Part shown: positions 58,701 to 64,000 of the stretch, piece by piece | How positions within the stretch are numbered: position 1 is the stretch's first letter | Layout of the letters: each line of letters opens with the position of its first letter | The notes under the pieces: model-generated | What the model was told of the DNA's origin: nothing | The model's input: only the letters and a program-made list of their open reading frames with translations | The model's database searches: none | Position numbers and translations under genes: made by a program | Assembly: GCF_947242115.1 (NCBI RefSeq) | Contig: NC_074728.1 | Span: forward strand, 20,751,042 to 20,815,041 | DNA from: Biomphalaria glabrata | Taxonomy: Eukaryota > Mollusca > Gastropoda > Planorbidae | Direction of reading: 5' to 3' | Length of the DNA: 64,000 nt

Positions 58701-61700
58701 TATGCATGCCAATTAATGTGTTTTCAGTGTTCTAATAAATTATACTAATTTTATTTTAATGATTAGTTTTGTATGTTGGTAATCAATAAAACTCCCATAG
58801 ATAAGCAGAGTAAATACAGAACTTTTTAAATTCAATAATATAAATACTAATGTAGTACGATTTTCAGCAAGATTTAAACATATCTTTGGTTAGACTGCCT
58901 AATGTTTTATCCATTTATCATTTGAATCATAATCACGTTTTGAATTTTGCAGTTCAGGTGTCTGAGTACATTCTAGCACTATAAAGCAGCATACAGACAA
59001 ATAAAACCATCATCTACCAGGGACAGGCAAAATAAATAAAAATAACATGTTAAGAATCGCAGCAAAGATGTCCAAAAGATTTTCTTCCTTAAGGCAAGTA
59101 ATTTTCTAAAGTACTATAATTTAGGTATATAAAATTAAATTTTGTTTCTTTTGACCAATGCATAGTACAGAACAGCGGAATTGAAATTATTGATAAAACT
59201 CAACAAAGCAAGTCAAATCTTTTTTTTTTTTTGTTTAGATTTATGCATGCTAATTTGAGAATATGTATTATGTTTCAATAACATTCTAAGAATATTTCTA
59301 CTAATGCTTTTGTAATTTATTTTCCACTTTTGCATAAGTTTGATATAAGTTCATCTCATGGCATAGCATTTATAGAGCACAATCCTGAGTACGCAACTAT
59401 CTAAGTTCATTTAAACACAAATTTGGTTAGACAGCCCAATGCTCTTTTCATTCATCTCATAATATTCTTCAGATCAAGTTGCAGAGATCTAAATGTTTCA
59501 TACAAGAAGAAAGAAAAAAAAAAAAAAAGAGGCATGCAGAGAAATGGAACCATCATCTAATAGGGACATGCAAAATATAAAAATCACAGCAAGGAATTTT
59601 TATTCTATAAGGCGAGTAGTCTTTTAAAATACTATGTTTTAGCTGTATATACTTAACTGTTTCTTTCAATGTATGCATTGCATGTGAATGGTAGGAAACT
59701 CCAGCAAAGCAAGTAATCTGTTGTTTTTTTTTTTCTCATTTTTTTTCTTGTTTTTTTTTTTTGCATGCAAGTTGAAAATATTTGTGTTCAACTAAACATA
59801 AAGAATAATTTTCAAAAGTTGTCAACATGTTTTTATAATTAATAGAGCTAGAATAATTTATTAGTTCGGTACATTTCAGTATCACTAAGACTTTCAATTC
59901 ATTCTCTTTGATTTGGCTGCCAAATATTTTTTCATTTTTCAGTTGGAGATCCAACTAGAAATATATCAACATACAGTCAAATGAAGCCTTCTCCTAGGAG
60001 TAACAGGTAAGGTTTGAAAGCTACGTATAAAGATATGTACAGCAAGATGTCTAATAGTTGCTTAGTTGAAGTCACATTTTACTGGGACTTTAAAATACTT
60101 TGATTTAACTTATTTAAAATTAGATTCTTTTGATAAATATGCATGATTTGGAACAGATTAGCTAAGAAACTACAGGTAAATATCAGCAAAACGTACTTTA
60201 TTTTTTTAATCTTTAGGTTTTATGCATGCCAATTAATGTGTTTTCAGTGTTCTAATAAATTATACTAATTTTATTTTAATGATTAGTTTTGTATGTTGGT
60301 AATCAATAAAACTCCCATAGATAAGCAGAGTAAATACAGAACTTTTTAAATTCAATAATATAAATACTAATGTAGTACGATTTTCAGCAAGATTTAAACA
60401 TATCTTTGATTAGACTGCCTAATGTTTTATCCATTTATCATTTGAATCATAATCACGTTTTGAATTTTGCAGTTCAGGTGTCTGAGTACATTCTAGCACT
60501 ATAAAGCAGCATACAGACAAATAAAACCATCATCTACCAGGGAAGGCAAAATAAATAAAAATAACATGTTAAGAATCGCAGCAAAGATGTCCAAAAGATT
60601 TTCTTCCTTAAGGCAAGTAATTTTCTAAAGTACTATAATTTAGGTATATAAAATTAAATTTTGTTTCTTTTGACCAATGCATAGTACAGAACAGCGGAAT
60701 TGAAATTATTGATAAAACTCAACAAAGCAAGTCAAATCTTTTTTTTTTTTTGTTTAGATTTATGCATGCTAATTTGAGAATATGTATTATGTTTCAATAA
60801 CATTCTAAGAATATTTCTACTAATGCTTTTGTAATTTATTTTCCACTTTTGCATAAGTTTGATATAAGTTTATCTCGTGGCATAGCATTTATAGAGCACA
60901 ATCCTGAGTACGCAACTATCTAAGTTCATTTAAACACAAATTTGGTTAGACAGCCCAATGCTCTTTTCATTCATCTCATAATATTCTTCAGATCAAGTTG
61001 CAGAGATCTAAATGTTTCATACAAGAAGAAAGAAAAAAAAAAAAAAGAGGCATGCAGAGAAATGGAACCATCATTTAATAGGGACATGCAAAATATAAAA
61101 ATCACAGCAAGGAATTTTTATTCTATAAGGCGAGTAGTCTTTTAAAATACTATGTTTTAGCTGTATATACTTAACTGTTTCTTTCAATGTATGCATTACA
61201 TATAAATGGTAGGAAACTCCAGCAAAGCAAGTAATCTGGTTTTTTTTTCTCATTTTTTTTCTTGTTTTTTTTTTTTTTTTTTTTTTGCATGCAAGTTGAA
61301 AATATTTGTGTTCAACTAAACATAAAGAATAATTTTCAAAAGTTGTCAACATGTTTTTATAATTAATAGAGCTAGAATAATTTATTAGTTCGGTACATTT
61401 CAGTATCACTAAGACTTTCAATTCATTCTCTTTGATTTGGCTGCCAAATATTTTTTCATTTTTTCAGTTGGAGATCCAACTAGAAATATATCAACATACA
61501 GTCAAATGAAGCCGTCTCCTAGGAGTAACAGGTAAGGTTTGAAAGCTACATACAAAGATATGTACAGCAAGATGTCTAATAGTTGCTTAGTTGAAGTCAC
61601 ATTTTACTGGGACTTTAAAATACTTTGATTTAACTTATTTAAAATTAGATTCTTTTGATAAATATGCATGATTTGGAACAGATTAGCTAAGAAACTACAG

Positions 61701-61905
61701 GTAAATATCAGCCAAACGTAATTTATTTTTTTAATCTTTAGGTTTTATGCATGCCAATTAATGTGTTTTCAGTGTTCTAATAAATTATACTAATTTTATT
61801 TTAATGATTAGTTTTGTATGTTGGTAATCAATAAAACTCCCATAGATAAGCAGAGTAAATACAGAACTTTTTAAATTCAATAATATAAATACTAATGTAG
61901 TACAA
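46781..61905 (+). repeat. Macrosatellite: 1.51 kb unit, ten copies, each of three 0.5 kb modules
   Basis: Module A starts (TTCAGGTGTCTGAG) at 46867, 48370, 49879, 51384, 52893, 54411, 55921, 57439, 58953 and 60473, spacing 1503-1520. Module B (ATCAAGTTGCAGAG) and module C (TTGGAGATCCAAC) follow in each unit about 0.52 and 0.98 kb later. Units are nearly identical apart from poly-A/T length. Most neighbouring units alternate between two subtypes (TTTTGCAG or TTTTCCAG before module A), giving a period near 3.0 kb. The array stops inside the unit at about 61903. Confidence 0.95.
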
Positions 61906-61917
61906 TTTCCAATATCT

Positions 61918-62400
61918 CCATTTTTAAGTTAACTAGTTGTTGTTTTTTTCTGTTACAAATGCTGATCATACATAACTAAATTGGAAGAACAGATGAAGTC
62001 CAACAGAATAGTGAGGATTTTGAGGCAAGTATTTTATGACTATAGTTCTAAATGAAATAGCAAAGTTTTCTAAAAAAAATATTTTAAGGTAATATATTCA
62101 TTTGTTTTGGACTACTGGTAATTAAGATGTGACTTAGGATGACAGCCAAGATTATGATTTAAGGTGTTGACATTGTTCTATATATTATTTTTTTGTCATA
62201 TCTGTACTGTCTTTTGACTAGTAGTTACCACAGTATTATTTAATTATAGCTTTACATTTTAAAGTTAACAAGTTGTTTTTTTTCTATTTCATATGCTCTG
62301 CATACATAACTAAACAGGAAGTGTTTTATGAAAATAATTATATTTAAAATAGAAATTATTTATGAAAAAAAAAATGTTTAGGTAATATATTCAGTTGTTT
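61918..62400. repeat. Diverged pair of module-like repeats after the array
   Basis: TTTTTAAGTTAACTAGTTGT and CATACATAACTAAATTGGAA (about 61925-61986) recur as TTTTAAAGTTAACAAGTTGT and CATACATAACTAAACAGGAA (about 62257-62320). GATTTTGAGGCAAGT near 62016 looks like the donor side of the array modules. Confidence 0.5.
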
Positions 62401-62401
62401 T

Positions 62402-62670
62402 GATTTACAGACCAAGATGAAGTACGTCCTGCTGATTTACAGACCAAAATAAAGTACATCCTGCTGATTTACAGACCAAAATAAAGTACATCCTGCTGAT
62501 TTACAGACCAAAATAAAGTACAATCTGCTGATTTACAGACCAAAATAAAGTACAATCTGCTGATTTACAGACCAAAATAAAGTACATTCTGATGATATAC
62601 AGACCGAAATAAAGTAAAATCTGCTGATTAACAAACCAAAATAAAGTACATTCTGATGATTTACAGACAC
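62402..62670. repeat. Tandem repeat, 32-bp unit, about 8 copies
   Basis: The unit is GATTTACAGACCAAAATAAA then GTACATCCTGCT, with the first copy at 62402 and the second at 62434. Later copies carry GTACAATCTGCT and GTACATTCTGAT variants. Confidence 0.93.
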
Positions 62671-62779
62671 TTGTATGGGCTGCTTGTAATAAAAAATGAT
62701 AGCCAAGATGAAACTTTGTGAAATTATTTATTAGCATAGACAAGACATGAATAAATAAAAACATCTGGTAGGCCTAATT

Positions 62780-62905
62780 AATTATTTTGTTTGATACCAA
62801 CAAGGGAAACAAATCCTTCAGTATTCATAGATATAGATGAATTTAAAACATTTCTCCCTCACATTTTCAGATTAATTTGATAATATATAACTATTTACTC
62901 TACCT
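62780..62905. repeat. Dispersed AT-rich repeat, same family as 2005-2410
   Basis: TTAATTATTTTGTTTGATAC, CAACAAGGGAAACAAAT and CTACCTAACAAAACAT match the other copies. A further partial copy lies at 63135-63235. Confidence 0.6.
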
Positions 62906-62906
62906 A

Positions 62907-62978
62907 ACAAAACATACACAGAAGGAGCATGCTGGGCCCATAACCCAGAGGTTCATGGATTGGAACCTTGCTCTGCTA
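62907..62978 (+). pseudogene. Initiator tRNA-Met-like pseudogene
   Basis: GCATGCTGGGCCCATAACCC, AGAGGTTCATGGATTGGAA and CCTTGCTCTGCTA follow the eukaryotic initiator tRNA-Met from the D-stem to the 3' end, including anticodon loop CCCATAA. The 5' acceptor strand does not pair with CTCTGCT, and the T-arm is altered, so it is unlikely to be functional. It could also be the head of a tRNA-Met-derived SINE. Confidence 0.7.
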
Positions 62979-63374
62979 TCACTTAATAAACTAGAAAAGC
63001 TACACTTGATAACCATAAATAACAACACCAGATTCATGAGTGAATTTATTTAGACTGTTAACACACATGATACATAATCTAACATTCAATCCCTTAGTCA
63101 AGGGGAATCATTACAGATAATTATATAAAAAATGTCAACAACATGAATCAATTTAAAAAATACACAACTAGTCAAATAATTATTTGTAATTGATATCAAA
63201 TCAGGGAAATAATTTGTACACTATTGATATACTTTTTTGGCAGAGTTCTTCCCCTTTAGTTAAGCTTTTTTTTTTAAATGGAATTTTTATAATTTGCTTT
63301 TTAAAAATCTTATTATAGAATGAAGTTGTAGGTGGGTCTTAACTTTATTTTTAATGGTCTCAAGTAAAAAAACT

Positions 63375-63490
63375 AAGATGATGAAAAGGTCATTTGTTTT
63401 GTGGTCCACAGTTAACAAGGGTGTGGTGTGGGCAGCACATTGAACAACCAATTTTACTTTTCCCCAACTATTACCCAATTTGTATGATAG
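63375..63490 (-). repeat. tRNA-derived SINE, family 1, fragment
   Basis: AAGGTCATTTGTTTTGTGG, GTTAACAAGGGTGTGGTGTG and TTTTACTTTTCCCCAACTA are the reversed family 1 tail and body. A shorter piece recurs at about 63930-63980. Confidence 0.65.
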
Positions 63491-63760
63491 CAGTGAAAGA
63501 TTCAAACTTTATAGCAGAAAAACATTAAAACTGTATCAATAACAGTAAAGAATTAAAACTTTATTATTGCAGTAAAGCATTTCATTTTATAATAGCAATG
63601 AAACAATTAAAACTTTATAACAGCATTGAAAAATTAAAACTTTATAAGATCAGTAAATTATTCAAACTTTATAACAGCAGTGAAAAATTTAAGCTTTATA
63701 ACAAAACATTTAAACTTTATAATACCAGTAACTTTCAAACTTATTAAAAGCAGTAAATTT
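63487..63760. repeat. Degenerate AT-rich tandem repeat, about 26-30 bp unit
   Basis: Phrases of the type ACAGCAGTGAAAAATTAAAA + CTTTATA repeat about nine times with many changes. The same phrase reappears at the end of the window (63980-64000). Confidence 0.75.
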
Positions 63761-64000
63761 AGTGCTCTTGTACTAGTCTAGATCTGGATAAGACGGAGTA
63801 GACTATATTTTCTATGTAAATTCTAGTGTAGATATTCTATTTCTATACATAGAATTGTAGAATTTTTGAAAATCTACTTCTAGAGTGACATAGTGAGTAG
63901 GGCTTAACTCAAGTTATAATGGTGGACAAGTAAGGCAGATGATATACAGGTCATTTGTGTCTGTAGCCTACAGTAAACATTAAAACTTTATTATTGCAGT

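Noticed and set aside
47335-61145. Repeated + strand frame of 67-72 codons (MVRQPIALFIH...) in array units
   Set aside because: It crosses the putative acceptor of module B and a poly-A tract of changing length. It is best explained as chance in AT-rich repeats.
47577-61421. Repeated minus-strand frame of 70-116 codons (starting MDLQLKNEKIFGSQ or MKVLVILKCTELIN) in many array units
   Set aside because: The frame is copied along with each unit and its end shifts with poly-A/T length. There is no sign of it in the diverged modules and no recognisable motif.

Overview
The window looks like nuclear DNA of a mollusc, most likely a gastropod and possibly a freshwater pulmonate snail. The reasons are AT-rich spliced DNA with small GT-AG exons, many copies of tRNA-derived SINEs, 3' ends of several LINE families, MITEs, large minisatellites, and one gene of a domain type (IgGFc-binding-like plus thrombospondin type 1 plus short Cys-rich EGF-like repeats) that is common in molluscs. 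The species call is inference; no rRNA or mitochondrial marker is present.

Region 1 (about 0.7-31.64 kb, + strand) is one large gene. I could assemble 23 exons with matching splice phases at every junction, giving 921 residues plus a stop codon at 31638-31640. The 5' end, including any signal peptide, lies outside the window or was not found. In order, the protein has an IgGFc-binding-like region, two acidic D-x-D-x-D-G-type calcium-binding-like segments, a Thr/Ser-rich mucin-like stalk, three cassettes of exactly 134 residues (one TSP1-like repeat plus two Cys-rich EGF-like units, four exons each), one transmembrane helix, and a 55-residue cytoplasmic tail with a tyrosine cluster and a C-terminal PDZ-ligand-like Thr-Glu-Leu. 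It looks like a type I cell-surface receptor or adhesion protein. An immune role is possible but is inference. The introns hold SINEs, LINE fragments, a solo LTR, a MITE, an inverted SINE pair and a 1.5 kb minisatellite.

Region 2 (31.64-44.9 kb) has no gene I can support. It holds the 3' end of the receptor transcript, SINE and LINE fragments, a palindromic MITE-like element, a 4.5 kb minisatellite with a 40-bp unit (36547-41045), and a CpG-bearing, promoter-like stretch near 43.8 kb.

Region 3 (44.96-61.9 kb) is a nested tandem array. Modules of about 0.5 kb, each carrying an acceptor-like and a donor-like splice site, form a 1.51 kb trimer. The trimer is repeated ten times, with two subtypes alternating over most of the array (about 3.0 kb period). 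The earlier, diverged modules at 44.96-46.8 kb still carry short open frames. It could be a macrosatellite derived from an exon-duplicating gene, possibly transcribed as a long noncoding RNA.

Region 4 (61.9-64.0 kb) is repeat-rich: a 32-bp tandem repeat, an initiator-tRNA-Met-like pseudogene, SINE fragments and an AT-rich degenerate tandem repeat. No prokaryotic features, CRISPR arrays or rRNA genes were seen.
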